This document shows positions 26,601-37,974 of a stretch of 64,000 nt of DNA, one piece after another. Positions within the stretch are counted from its first letter, which is position 1. Each line of letters opens with the position of its first letter. Below the pieces are notes generated by a model, which ran no database searches, was not told where the DNA came from, and was given only the letters and a program-made list of their open reading frames with translations. The position numbers and the translations under genes are program-made. Location: contig NW_024881282.1 of assembly GCF_018691265.1 (NCBI RefSeq), positions 47,721,853-47,785,852 of the forward strand. Direction: 5' to 3'. Origin of the DNA: Tyto alba. Its lineage: Eukaryota; Chordata; Aves; Strigiformes; Tytonidae.

Positions 26601-29600
26601 ATCAAAGAGTAATTATTGTTGCTGATACCAGATCATAACACACAAATAAACATGAGATACATTGAGTTCTACATTCTTATTTTGTTATTCTTTGTTATAA
26701 AACAAAGATAGCAGAAAGGTAGGCAGAGGTCTCAAGCTCAGGTTGGTAAATACCCTCCTATTCATGATCCCAGTCACAAATTAAAAGCAAAAAGCATCTT
26801 TCAACCTACACTCAATACAATTTGCTCACAAATACAAAAGCTTTGAGAGTTACATATTATGTTATTGTACATTTATCTGAACTATATGAAAATGTGCTTG
26901 GTACAGATGACTAGAAAATAAACATGTAACAATGAAGTTAACTCCAAGATTATACAACGTGAGGCTCTTAAATCAGTTATATAGCACAGACATATGGTGC
27001 TAGATACATAAAGCACATTAAAAATGCTGTTACCTGTTTGATAAAAAAATAATTCAGAGCACAAGGGAAAAAGCTGAAATTGCTGACAATCCGAACTCCT
27101 GCCAACTGTTCTGGCTTCACTGGTGTTATGTGAATTGTAAACATACATAGTCCCAGGTGTCAGAAGTGCCAATTTAAATTTCCAACAGCTAGTTCAGTGC
27201 TTTTGAAACAATGCTGGCTTCCCATCACTAGTGGTCACTATGGGGAGAAGATGGGCGGCCTCTGGCTGCTTTGCTGCCCTTCTTGAAGCCTTGGCTGTAG
27301 TGTTGTAAATGAAATACTCGGCACAATGAGCAGCCTCCTTTCTTGCCAACCCACAAGACAGACATCTCCAATGCACTAGCACTGAGAAAAGGAAGGGTAT
27401 GACAAAATAGGGAAATAAACTCATTTATTTTTGTTCCCTAGATTTAGTATGTCAAGAAACTCAGTGGAGCTTGGCCCTGAGAGACCAAACAAAAAGGTAT
27501 CCAAGAAATTGAAAGGTCAAAAAGATGTGGGATTGCAACAGATGCTCTGCTTGGGACAGATTTGGGGAATGGTGGGAAAGGGTCACAGACAACTTAAGTA
27601 AATGGCGTGGAAGGGTTAGCTGAGGAAAGATGGAGATATGGAAGTCATTCATGGTACACATCTGGTTTTCCAATGTGCACAGTATTCCCGTTGGTGTGAG
27701 CAGGAGCTCCACCCATGTACTGAAAGAAAAAATATTTGTCTTGAGATCCGTCTGGGTAGAGAAGCCTAGCTGTCCTCCAAGTTTGGTTCTGCTGATGGGC
27801 AGGAGTTACCACATCACCGACAAGCTGCTAACAATTGATGAGGAAAAAATCAGAGGTTTCCATGCTCATTCCAGTGTTCTACTGCAACAGGGCTGGCTGA
27901 GTAACACTGGACTCCCTCAGACCAAGACTGAGATGCAGTAGTATCATACAAAACTAAATGGACCTCAAGAGTCACTTTAATACCAGCAGTATGTGTTTTT
28001 ACCTAATCACATCAAAGTATTCAGCTTTGTTTTGTGACACTGACATTCATTTTGGATTACTTTAATGATGTTCACTTGGTGCAACAGTTTCAGACCCCAT
28101 TCTTTGTTGGCCATGCTCCCCAGGTAGAGTACATCTATTCTTCTCTGTTTTGCTGATTTACAGATGGCTCCCAGAGCCCAACTGCTCAGATTTCTGTGCA
28201 CTACAGAAGCCAGTTGTGTCTCTTTCCTCAGGTGGACACATCATATTCTTCGTCATTTCTTCCAGAAGGCCTTGCATTGGATCTCTTTCCTGAGTTCCCC
28301 TGAGATCTTCCTGTTAAAGTTAGACTGTTTAATGATGAACTTGGTGGGGTTGGACCCCCCTAAGGGAGATCTCAAATTACCATCCATTTACCCACTGGAT
28401 ACCATTATCTCCATACTACAAGAATCTTAATATAAACCCCCAAAACTGAAGTACCTAGAAAAGTTTTACGTTTACATATGTGTACTGGATCAGTTGTGGA
28501 GCCTGACTAGCACTTTCCAGTAACTAATAGTGATAGGAAAAGAGTTGCAGTCACGCCAGGAAGACTTGATTAGTGGATACAGAGAAAAATAAGTCATATG
28601 CAGAAGCCTGTAAAGATGTCTGCCAACAGGAAGGAAGAAGCAGATAAAACAGACAGCAGCAGGCAGATAGCATGAACAAAGAGAAACTGAAAACAAGAAA
28701 AAAAAAAAAAACCATAATATGACAGTAAAGGAATGTATTATCTCAGGAAAGAAAGCTAAGATCTTATCATACAAGTCATATAACCAAAACACTACAATTA
28801 ATATATCAGATTCATCTTGGAGAAAATTCAGTTAACAAGCATAAATGATGGTGCAGTGCTCTTGAAAGAAGAAAGTTTGATGATGGGAGGAAAACCTTGG
28901 GAGAATAAAGCAGAGCACTGTAAGGAGCAGCCCCAAGAAGCCAGGCCAGAAGACCAGAATTCCTAGCAGGGATGCTGCCCCCCACCAGCTGCTCAGCTTT
29001 GTGTCAGAGAGGATTTGTGGCAGTGCCCTTGTGACTGCACCATCAAATGTGTGAGGGCAGCTGAAATCAATCATGGTGACCTGAAGTAAAACTCTGTAGT
29101 TATTCAGAGTTATCATTTAGTGACCAAAATAAGTTGGTTTTGCACAGACACTCTTTCTTTGTTCCTTTAGTTTTAAGACATTGTTTTATTTAACTTTCTA
29201 CAATATCACTTGATATTTTTTTCATTTTATTACTGTTTAATTCTACAACTAGAACAGTATCAAAAGACAGCCTAGCATGATCCAATAATTTTGGTCTCAT
29301 TAATTTAGCAAGCAGTATAAAAGTTGTGGCACAGAAATATAAATAATACTATACCCACAGACAGAAAAATATTACAAAAGATATTGGTGTTTTCAGACAT
29401 GCATTTGTATAAAAACACTCTATGGTCCAACTGAACAGCAAAACTCCATCTGCTTCAAAGAGTTCCAGCATTTCACCTCATGAATCCAGCAGCTGGATTC
29501 CTTCCCTGTGTACATATATAGGAATAAACTTTTGTCTATATGATACTCAGAGAAAAAGAATGTGCTCTGAATGCTTGCGTTCAAATATTTTGCATGACTA

Positions 29601-32484
29601 TTCCCATCATAAGTGTTCATGCAGTCAGTTTAAACATTAGTGAGTTTAGCAAGAAAGCAGATGGACCTGTATGTGACTTAGGTACCAAAGCACAAATGAT
29701 GAAAATTTTTAACAAAACTGTAGTTGAATAAACTACACACAGAATAATTTAAATCATTAGAAACATTATTTGCTTTCCTACGCTTAACTATGTTCTATGC
29801 AATTAAGAAAAAAATTGAACTTAACCACCTCAAACTTTTTCTACCACAGTTTTTATTAAAATAATATCACTTTTACTAAGCTTCAAACTGTGTCATGCCT
29901 ACAAAAAAAAGAAGACAAACAAGACTACATGTGCAAGTGCAACAGAATCACATGAGATGGGAGAGACGCCTAGGGAACACAGAACTGATGTTTACAGCTG
30001 TATTCATAACCAGCCTTGGCAAGGCAGTTGTGTGAGAAAGCCAACACAAGTGTCAAAAGTCTTGAACAATCAGGTGTGTTGAGACTGAAGGCCGTAGAGG
30101 AAACAGCTGGATGGCAATGACCTACTGTATTAACATGTATAACCCAAATTTATCTTGGAATCCTTAACACTTATAGATAGCAACAGGATATGTCACAGTT
30201 ACTACATGTGTCAATCTAAGTGCCTTCCAGACAGGATGAGAAAGAGAAAGCTGGTGACCCACAGTGCAGCATATGTAAAATACCAAAGAAAGCAATGCTA
30301 AAGGCTGAAATCCAGCAGACAAGGGCAAAAGTTAACCAGATGATTAATTCATAAATTCCATTGTCTTTTGCAGAAAGATATCCATTATTTTTACCTCTAA
30401 AATTAGCGCTGCCTTATATCTAATGATATAACATAAGCATGCAAACAGTATGCTATATAGGCAGATTTTACTCAGTTGGAAACTCAGACTAAGTATACAT
30501 TAGATTCATTTGGATTGAAAAAACTTTTATCTGATCACTGTTATAATGATACCTTCCCAATGTACAGCACTGTATACCACAGACCCACGTAGGAATATCA
30601 CATGTTTAATTAACATGTTTGCTAACCAAATAAATCAACCAAAGCCCTACTGGAAACAGCACTCACAAATGATCAAATTTGGGACAACACAATCTGTAAT
30701 GCAGAACTTGCGTCTGCTCAGCAAACCTGAAGAGACATTAACAACTCCCTCAAATTTCTGCTTAGAACTACTGCTTAGATAACCTGGCCATACTGCTGAG
30801 CCTTACCAGGGTGGAGTGGATCTCCATCACTTATAAAGAAAAATAGCATTTAATCCTTTTAGGCTGATACTTTTAAGTTTACTAGTAAGAAAAGCCTAAA
30901 AATAATTTTTTCATCATAACTGCCCACCTTATAGCCCAAACTACTTTGGCAAAAAGATTTCATGAAACTTGCTTAAAAGGTGAATAAAAGAGCATTCTTT
31001 TATAAAAATGTGCCTGAAAGAAAACTGGGCAATGGGCTGCCACTAAGCTTTGCTGGGAATGTTGGATTTGTTAGGGAGGAATATAGAAAGGCTGCAGAAA
31101 TTAGTAACTTCTTGAATGCTTAGCACTTCTGTAAATCCAGGTGGACAGGGGAGGTTTTCAGACCATCACGTGCACAAACTGGCCTTACCCTTTAAGGATT
31201 GCCTTTTAAAAGTGACTAGCTGCCTCCACTGAGAACAGAAAGAGAGAAAGGTCTAATGGCTCATAGGTTGCTTTTTGGAGGTTGGGGGGTTTTTGTGTTT
31301 TTTTTCTTTAAAAAGAAGTCTCTATGATGATAAGTATTGTTAAACCCATGAAACATGAAATGGCAATTTGGGATCACAGTTTGTGTCCATATAGCCTGTT
31401 ACTTTATTCACTAACACTTCAGCAGGGCTCAGGACCAGATGCCTTGGAAGGGTATGACTCCCATTAAGTCTCATGCTGATCACTAATAGTTCCCAAGTGG
31501 TTTAAACACTGAAGGCAAGATGCTTTATAACTTTGTCCACTTTTTTAAAGAATCAAGAAACATCTCTCAGCAGGCAATAAAACTGTATTTTTTTTTCTGA
31601 AAATAGTACTTGCAAATCTAATTTATTTTTCATGTAATATCTATTAAAGATCAACATTAAAGAAGAAGCAAATAATATTTTCTATTAAAAATAAGTAAGC
31701 AAGCAGGAATAACATTGTGTTGAAAAGTTGTATCATTATCTTCATGTCGTACTCATGTCATAGGAAAGGGTTCACCACTTCTGGTAATCAAGTGATGGAC
31801 AGTCTGCTCCTTCTTTCTATTTCTATATAGCATCTCTGAGACCACAAATGCATCATCATTGGAAGACAGGGAGAGGTGATACAGAAAAGTCCAAGGGAAA
31901 AATTAAGTGACATGACCAAAATCTCACAGAGAAATATGTGGCAGGGATTAAAAAGGAAACCAAATGTTCAGCATCCCAACCCTATGATTTAACCACAAAA
32001 CCAACTTTTTTCACTAATAGTGAATTAACCCAGTAACTAAAAACAAAGGAAAACCAAGTACATATATTATGTGTATCTTGCCACTTCAACAACTCTGATG
32101 AAACTCAAGTGTCCTCAAACTAAATAAGAAGCAACTACAAATATATGTTTAATCCAGTGTGGTAATCAGTTCCACAAACCAAAAGTACTGGAAAAGCAAG
32201 GAAAAGTAACCTTATATAACACTGCTTGTTGAAGCTGTTAAACCACACATGCAGCTGTAAATGTACTGACTGAAAGATCTACAAAAATATATACTACTGA
32301 CAAGAAGGGACTCAATACTCATGTTCAAAGCATGAAAAATGTTTTAAACTACAGCAGAAAGGGTAGATGAAAATCAAGTGGAAGCTTTTCAATTGTTAAT
32401 TAAGACTTAAAAAAAAAAACCCTTACAAAAGAAAAAACCCTAACAAGACCAAAAAACATTGTGGCATCCTATTTCAGACAAAGC
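20641..32484. other. NAV3 intron 1 segment, no genes seen
   Basis: Mostly AT-rich DNA with a 25-A run at 23373 and small inverted repeats at 26690-26707 and 29482-29500. Moderately GC-richer patches lie at about 27190-27350 and 28890-29060. None shows a recognised protein, tRNA or other RNA gene. Confidence 0.6.
23373..23397. repeat. Poly(A) tract, 25 A
   Basis: An uninterrupted A-run in NAV3 intron 1, with no recognisable retrocopy next to it. Confidence 0.95.
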
Positions 32485-32503
32485 TTTTTTTTTTTTTTTT
32501 TTT
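32485..32503. repeat. Poly(T) tract, 19 T
   Basis: A T-run about 0.55 kb inside intron 1 from the NAV3 donor; read in the NAV3 direction it is poly(A). Confidence 0.95.
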
Positions 32504-32719
32504 AAATCACAATGAATCAGAGCTAGAAAAACACAGGTACTTTTCACTGAGAAGCTGTTTTTCTTGTTCAGCAGTTATGCAGCAAGAGTAGCTAGATCAT
32601 TTGAAGAGTGAAAAGAAAATCAATTACTTGTTTTTATTTTAAAAGAGTCTCCCTGTGGGAATAGGTGTGGGCGTGAGAGCTCTTTTTAAACTTCATAATA
32701 TAACATGAAGCAGCCAAGA

Positions 32720-32734
32720 TTTTTTTTTTTTTTT
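32720..32734. repeat. Poly(T) tract, 15 T
   Basis: A T-run about 0.3 kb inside intron 1 from the NAV3 donor. Confidence 0.93.
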
Positions 32735-33048
32735 AAAGTACTGTCATGTCAGTGCTCTGCTTACTGGGTGCTGGAATGATTTTTCTCTACTTATGATTCT
32801 ACTGATCCTTATCAAAATGCATATGTAAAGCTTTTGACACTAACATTTACAAACATAATATTTATTCAAACAGTAACACTGAGCAAAACAAATTTCCAAG
32901 GCTGCTGTGCAAGTTCACTGATGACAGCAAAAGTCTATTTACCTAGTTACACTTGAGTTCTGCATGCAGTAGGTTTCTATCAGATTTTTGTCTGAGCAAA
33001 TCAACATTTTCTGAGAATTGAGATCCACAGGTAAAATTTACAACTAAC

Positions 33049-33291
33049 CTTGCTATCTTCAATCTCCTGGGTTTTTCCTTGAAGTGCTCTCCTCTCTCCA
33101 AAATCACAGGTTGACTTTAATGTAAGCTGACAAGAAAGCATCGAGCTCTCTGTCCCAGTAAGCTCCAAAGACTTTGGCGAGTACTGCTGTGAGCCGGCGG
33201 GGCCAAGGTTGGGTATCGGCAGGGCAGTGTGAACAGGCTTTGACCCTACGGCTGGCTGTCTTAACTTGGAGGCAACCCCAAGTACAGGCAT
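33049..33291 (-). CDS. NAV3: NAV3 (neuron navigator 3), first coding exon, residues 1-81
   Basis: This is the N-terminal coding exon of neuron navigator 3, a large microtubule-associated AAA-domain protein related to C. elegans UNC-53 and linked to axon guidance and cytoskeletal steering. The translation opens with MPVLGVASKLRQPAVGSK and continues with VHTALPIPNLG, which I recognise as the NAV3 N-terminus; later blocks (ESSMLSCQL, LKSTC, LQGK, EDSK) also match. The ATG is at 33291-33289 with G at -3. An in-frame TGA at 33342-33340 lies 16 codons upstream, which fixes the start. The exon is 243 nt, exactly 81 codons, and ends AAG followed by the donor GTTAGT (33048-33043), so the junction is phase 0. 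In NAV3 the next exon starts the calponin-homology domain, which is not in this window. The reading frame is intact. The identity rests on remembered family sequence, not on a search. Confidence 0.95.
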
Positions 33292-33640
33292 GGCTTCTAT
33301 AAAAGTATCTTCTTTCTGCCAAAGAAAATGCTCCTGACCTCAGTCTGGTAGACTCCAGCTTCAGCAATTCCAGAACAAATACTTTAAATAAAAGTAGCAG
33401 TCATCTTTTCAAAAACGTCTTAAAACAATATTACGAGTTTCATGAGGAAGCAAAACTTTTCCTTCATCTCTCCCCTTCTCCCTCGCAGCCACTCACACGC
33501 ACTGCTCAGTGAGTCAGTGGCTCTGTAAGACTAAACACTCCTTTGGGGCGTGAACTTTTCTTGAAGGTAACTGCCACAGAGCTGCCTGTCTGGGATTAAA
33601 AACTCATAAACTCGCGTTCTCTTCTTCCTACAGCATTCCA
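33292..33640 (-). promoter_or_regulatory. NAV3: NAV3 5' UTR and putative proximal promoter
   Basis: This is the sequence immediately upstream of the NAV3 ATG, read on the minus strand. It is less AT-rich than its surroundings and holds several promoter-like motifs. These are a TATA-like AT box (CTTTTATTTAAAG on the minus strand, 33394-33382), a GA-rich block (about 33462-33488), an AP-1-type TGAGTCA at 33510-33516, and a CACGCCCC KLF/Sp-like box near 33546-33553. No strong CpG island is visible; only scattered CpGs occur here and in the exon. The transcription start cannot be placed from sequence. An acceptor-like tract ending in CAG at 33316 is a competing reading: if used, most of this stretch would be intron and the promoter would lie further upstream. 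Confidence 0.45.
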
Positions 33641-33791
33641 GGTCTGTGTGTTAAGTGAATGAAGGACAGAAGAAAAGGAAGGAGAGAAGAGATGAAACCT
33701 CCCTGTATTCCAACTGTCAAAACAGCTCTGAGACCACAACACTGGAAGCAGAGACCTCTTCCTGGCTACATAAATAACCAGCCCACATCTT

Positions 33792-33864
33792 AAAAAAAAA
33801 AAAAAAAACACCAACAAAAAACCAACTCTTTTTTTTTTCTGATTTAAAAAAAAAAAAAAAAAAA
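33792..33864. repeat. Poly(A)-T10-poly(A) cluster upstream of NAV3
   Basis: An A17 run (33792-33808), a T10 run near 33829-33838, and an A19 run (33846-33864) lie within 73 bp, about 500-570 bp upstream of the NAV3 ATG. The A and T runs can pair with one another. Confidence 0.95.
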
Positions 33865-34193
33865 GGACCTGAGTAGTGGCCAAAGCAAACAGCTGTTGGA
33901 AGCATTTTTATCCCGGAAATAATCTCAGCAATGAAGCTGTTTGTCTGATTCCTGGCTATTTTTCACTGCTGACAACCAAGAGCTACGGTGTTTCATTCCC
34001 TGTTCCTCCCGTGAAATCAGGTTAAAATTGTGCAAGAGCATGGCTAGGAACAGACGCTGAATCACAGTGTGGGTAACGTCTGTCTGTGCCATGAAAAATC
34101 CATACAAAAACACAGAGCAGGATATAGGAAAATCATGAGCATTGTTAGAAGATTTAGTCAATACAGCTTTTCAGAGCTCTGTTTTTTGGTTTG

Positions 34194-34221
34194 TTTTTTT
34201 TTTTTTTTTTTTTTTTTTTTT
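34194..34221. repeat. Poly(T) tract, 28 T
   Basis: A T-run about 0.9 kb upstream of the NAV3 ATG, preceded by the T-rich gttttttggtttg. Confidence 0.95.
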
Positions 34222-37200
34222 CCCTTTCTTTCTTGGTGGTGGTGCTAACGTCATCTATTCAATGTTAACACTTCCCTTTCTAAAAACATTTAAAGCTCCA
34301 TGAAGTCCATGTCCAACGCATCATTTCTGCTTGTTGCTCATAGAAATATTCTTGCTGGCAACCTCAAATGATTGTACATGGAAATACAAGACAGATAGGC
34401 AAGTAGAGCAGGCTATAAAATGAGTCACGATGGACAGTCCAAATTGCTGAGCAGCATAAACGCTTACTTAAAAGGACAACTGTAAATTCATTTGAAAGCC
34501 TATAGCAGGGGAACCCATTATGAACTGTGATATTAGGAAAAAAACGTGTAGGACTGCCATACAAATAAACTCCTATGGGATTTTATGACGCAGCATTATG
34601 GACAAAAATGCTCCATATGTTTTTCTTGTTATCTCTTCCAAAATAAAACATAGATTGGATAACCTAAATCCTATTCTGTCATTAATATCTTACCTGGTAT
34701 TAACTATGCCTTCCTTGAATAGTATGTACCATTACCACTATAGACATAAGCCCAAGAGAAAATAAGAGCCTTAAGGACTTTTAAGTTCTCAAATTAAGGA
34801 TGGCAAGAATTAGAAAAAGCATCAAAAAGAAAACAGAGTGAATGAGAAGCAGACTAAAAGGATCCTCTAAGTCACCCTTCGAAATTATTTTGCAGAATAA
34901 AACTGTAATACACAGTATTATTCTCTTTCACGTACAAAGATCACAGTGACACAGTAGTTAAAAATTCAACTCTCTATATTGACTTATAAACAATCCCATT
35001 CTTGTTTGTAGTCTGTAGGAGTGAATGTGACCTGGTTTAGGAATCTTGTGAGTTCTGAAGTGTGTGTACGGAGGATCGACAAACCCATTTCAGCATTCTC
35101 TGCTTATCTTCTCTGTGGTTTTGCTGCCATTGACAGTAGCCTCAATGGGCTTTATGCAAGACTGCACAGAAGTAACTTCTCCGTGTTTTAGACAAGTTCA
35201 GCCCACAAGATCCACCACTCTGATCCAATGACTGGAATATTCTCATTTGGTGTGACACTTCAGGTCGCGTGTAGAGCAAAGGGCAAGAAAGCTCCTTGTG
35301 CGGTCCACATTTGTTCTCCAGCATCATAAAGCACTGTGGCTGTGTAAGGAATTTAGGTTTCTTAGGCACAACTGTTAACAGTTAACGCTTTGGAAAGTGC
35401 ACATATGCAAAGGCTGAAGCAGACCACAGGAAAAGAGGGATTTATCTCTTGCAAAGGTTTGAGGAGATGAAAAATCCTCATGAGGACTGTTAACCAATGA
35501 TCAAGACAAAGAATAAACTAGAGCCATGAGACAGATACTTTCTTAAAAAGAACTTTGCCAAAAAAATGTAATTGAATCTTATTACTTCTCAGGGTTATAA
35601 TTTTACGAAGTAATGCATTATGGTAATCTTGCTGTTCTTCTTTTGAATACGAATGATGAGGTCATGATACCCACAGTCTCTTTTGCAACACATTTTCCCA
35701 ACACAGAAACCCTAAAAGCAGTAAGTAAGCAAGCTTACTAGGAGAGAGTCATCTGTAACACATAACCAACAGGATTTGGAAACAATGATGTGAAGTGGGT
35801 GTTACTCTTTCAGAATAATTATTACTCTTTCAAAATTATTATTAATTAAATTATGACTTTTAATCTAGTACCAGGTCAGAGTCATCAACTTCAGAACCCC
35901 ATTTAGCTAGAATTTTTACAATTCTAGAACCCAGAAGTGCTTCTGGTATACTGAAGATACAAAGAAGAATCTATGAGATTAATTGCAGGAGACAGGAAAA
36001 GTAATGGAGGAAAATAATAATATTATTCCAAAGGTAAGAATATGGTTACAAGCCTGGTTGCAAGTCTGCTCTTCCTTTTTAAGTTTTCTCTCATTCTAAT
36101 TCTAAGAGAAGAATGAATAAACAAACATCTGCTATCCTTAGAAATCACTTAGCTGCATTTTTTGCTTGAAAGTCTTTTGTGTACCTCATGATGAACATGG
36201 GGTTTATGAAGGATATCAGGGAAAAGAGTATTTAACAGCTAAGCTTCAGTACTGTTTTCCATGCAAACGGGAAAGCGTAGGATAAAACATCTGGGGACAA
36301 CATGGACGAACTGGTACCAGATGCAGGTGCTGGTGGTCGAGCTGGACAGGTGGGGGACAGGCAGAAGGTGTCTGGGCCCACAAGGTTTATGCAAAGGGAG
36401 GAAGAGGATCTGACTGTGGGGAAAAGGCAAAGCTGGAAGCTGCAAAGAAGGGAGACTTGTTAGGCATTGCATTGGCTATGTGAATTTGGTGGGTGAGCTC
36501 TGAGGTAGAGACCATCAAGCAGGGCTGCCAGGGAGAATCCAAAGAAGGAATGAGGATGACTTAAATATGTGTGAATAGTGTCCAAACAGAAAGAAGGTAT
36601 ATCTGTGAGAAACCAGGGGTGAAGAAGTTGTATGCAGTGGCTATAACCTGGGGTTACATGAAATCAAAGACAACACCAAGCTGCCTGGCACAAGGGACAG
36701 AAGTTTTGTTGACAGGATAGAGAAAGTTGTGAGCAAAAAGACATGGCTGACAGAAACAAGGGACACGTCTTCACTTGTTTACAAGAAGCCAATTGAGACA
36801 TACTTAGAAAGGAATTTCAAAGAAACAAGTCACACTAAAAATTGTACAGAGAGAGGACCCATACATTCCGAATTTACTCACTTAGACATTTATCAGCTTA
36901 GATATGCTCAAGCCAGGCAGGTAGGGGACATCATCTGGATTTAGGATGCTGAAGGTTGAACATGACTGAAGCCCTGACACAAGGGAAACGGTGAAGTTGT
37001 GCAGGAAAGGTTAGAGAGTTATTAGGAAGCTAGAAGACAACTGAGCTGTGGAAAAAAACAGAAGGCAACATTTCAAGTGGAGTGTTAGATAAGGACATAA
37101 AATAGGAAAGAGAGACCAAAAAATGGGAAAACAGAGCAAAGGTCAAAACACAATTCTTAGTAGTCTTGTCAACAGTAGCGGCAGTTCCAGCAAAATGATG

Positions 37201-37458
37201 AAGGCAGGACCATTTCTTTAGCTAGTATTGATTTTAAAAGATGACAATCTGGCTATAAAGCATGACTGCGAAAGTGTCAAGCAATCATTTTTACAGAAAT
37301 AATGAGTTAGGTGAATGATCTGTACATCAGAGTAAGAGAGTATGTGTGCATTCAGTATAATAATCCCCACATCTCAGAAAGTGTGATATTTATTTCATAT
37401 AACGAGTAAACACACCTGAAATCCAAGCCACTTCATAAAAGAAGGTATCTGCCAGTTG
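34222..37458. other. NAV3 5' flank, no genes seen
   Basis: Sequence directly upstream of the NAV3 promoter region. It has an HNF1-like word GTTAACAGTTAAC at 35374-35386, a 20-bp tandem duplication at 35801, and purine-rich, slightly GC-richer DNA at about 36240-36500. No exon recognised. Confidence 0.55.
35801..35840. repeat. 20-bp tandem duplication (two copies)
   Basis: Two adjacent 20-bp units starting g/a-ttactctttca (35801 and 35821) and each ending in an AT-rich tail (gaataatt, aaattatt). It lies about 2.5 kb upstream of the NAV3 ATG. Confidence 0.8.
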
Positions 37459-37545
37459 TAATATTAAGGTGAGATTAATATTAATGTTATCAATATTAAT
37501 ATTTTCATTTAATTACCTTAATATTAATATCATATTAATATTAAA
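37459..37545. repeat. AT-rich inverted-repeat cluster
   Basis: The 12-mer taatattaaggt (37459-37470) is repeated as its exact reverse complement accttaatatta (37515-37526), 44 bp apart. Between and beyond them are further self-complementary blocks, such as attaatattaat (37474-37485) and repeats of the same word to about 37545. The stretch could form a hairpin or cruciform. Confidence 0.85.
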
Positions 37546-37691
37546 GTAATTTTTTTTTCTCAAGACTCAACAGGAATAACCATTCAATACCCCAGCATAA
37601 ATTTCCTTCCCTTCATTGCATCTGATACCAGAACAAGTCCCATGAAGGCTGTTCCCCTTCTGTATCCCCAGCCCCCAGAGAAACCACTTAC

Positions 37692-37974
37692 ATGAACTGA
37701 ACAGACAGCTGGCAGCTTCTCCTAGACCACAGGATATATCAAGAGAGGGGACACCTGCCTCAAAAGTGGAGCCAAGGGATTTGTTTGCTCCTCCTGGTCT
37801 ATGATCTTCGACAAGGAAGCTGTTGCATGTGTCCAGGGTCAAACAGGAAATGTCAGGGGTCCACAGACTGCAGAGGTCTGTTCTGAGCCATTTCCCTACT
37901 TCATCCCACTGGTGTAACAGCTGTGTGTATAGCTGACGTGAGCTGGGCCAACAAGCTTGAATGTGCTGATACAA
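37692..37974 (-). other. Candidate exon-like segment upstream of NAV3 (unrecognised)
   Basis: A minus-strand frame open for 135 codons (37974-37567), more balanced in base composition than its AT-rich flanks. It contains the exact donor hexamer GTAAGT (with GG following) at 37691-37686, after TTCAT. The frame opens at TTG, not ATG, and its peptide matches no family I recognise. It lies 4.4 kb upstream of the NAV3 ATG on the same strand, so a non-coding or alternative first exon is conceivable. A chance frame is at least as likely. Confidence 0.2.

Larger units (their letters stand above)
1..33048 (-). other. NAV3: NAV3 intron 1 (5' part; continues beyond window)
   Basis: This stretch lies downstream of the NAV3 exon-1 donor on the minus strand, so it is inferred to be the first coding intron. 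It holds one CR1 fragment, homopolymers, short AT-rich repeats and candidate regulatory stretches. No frame resembling the calponin-homology exon (expected to follow EDSK) was seen, so the intron exceeds 33 kb. Long 5' introns are usual for NAV genes. All short ORFs inside it lack recognisable families and many begin at non-ATG codons. Confidence 0.85.

Noticed and set aside
28326..28380. Phrase 'ggtggggttggaccccccta' resembling the CR1 end
   Set aside because: Only the short GGTTGGAC word matches; no tail or neighbouring CR1 blocks follow.
33104..33367. 87-codon minus-strand frame overlapping the NAV3 exon
   Set aside because: It is a shadow in another frame of the NAV3 exon; the NAV3 frame has the family match and the splice donor.
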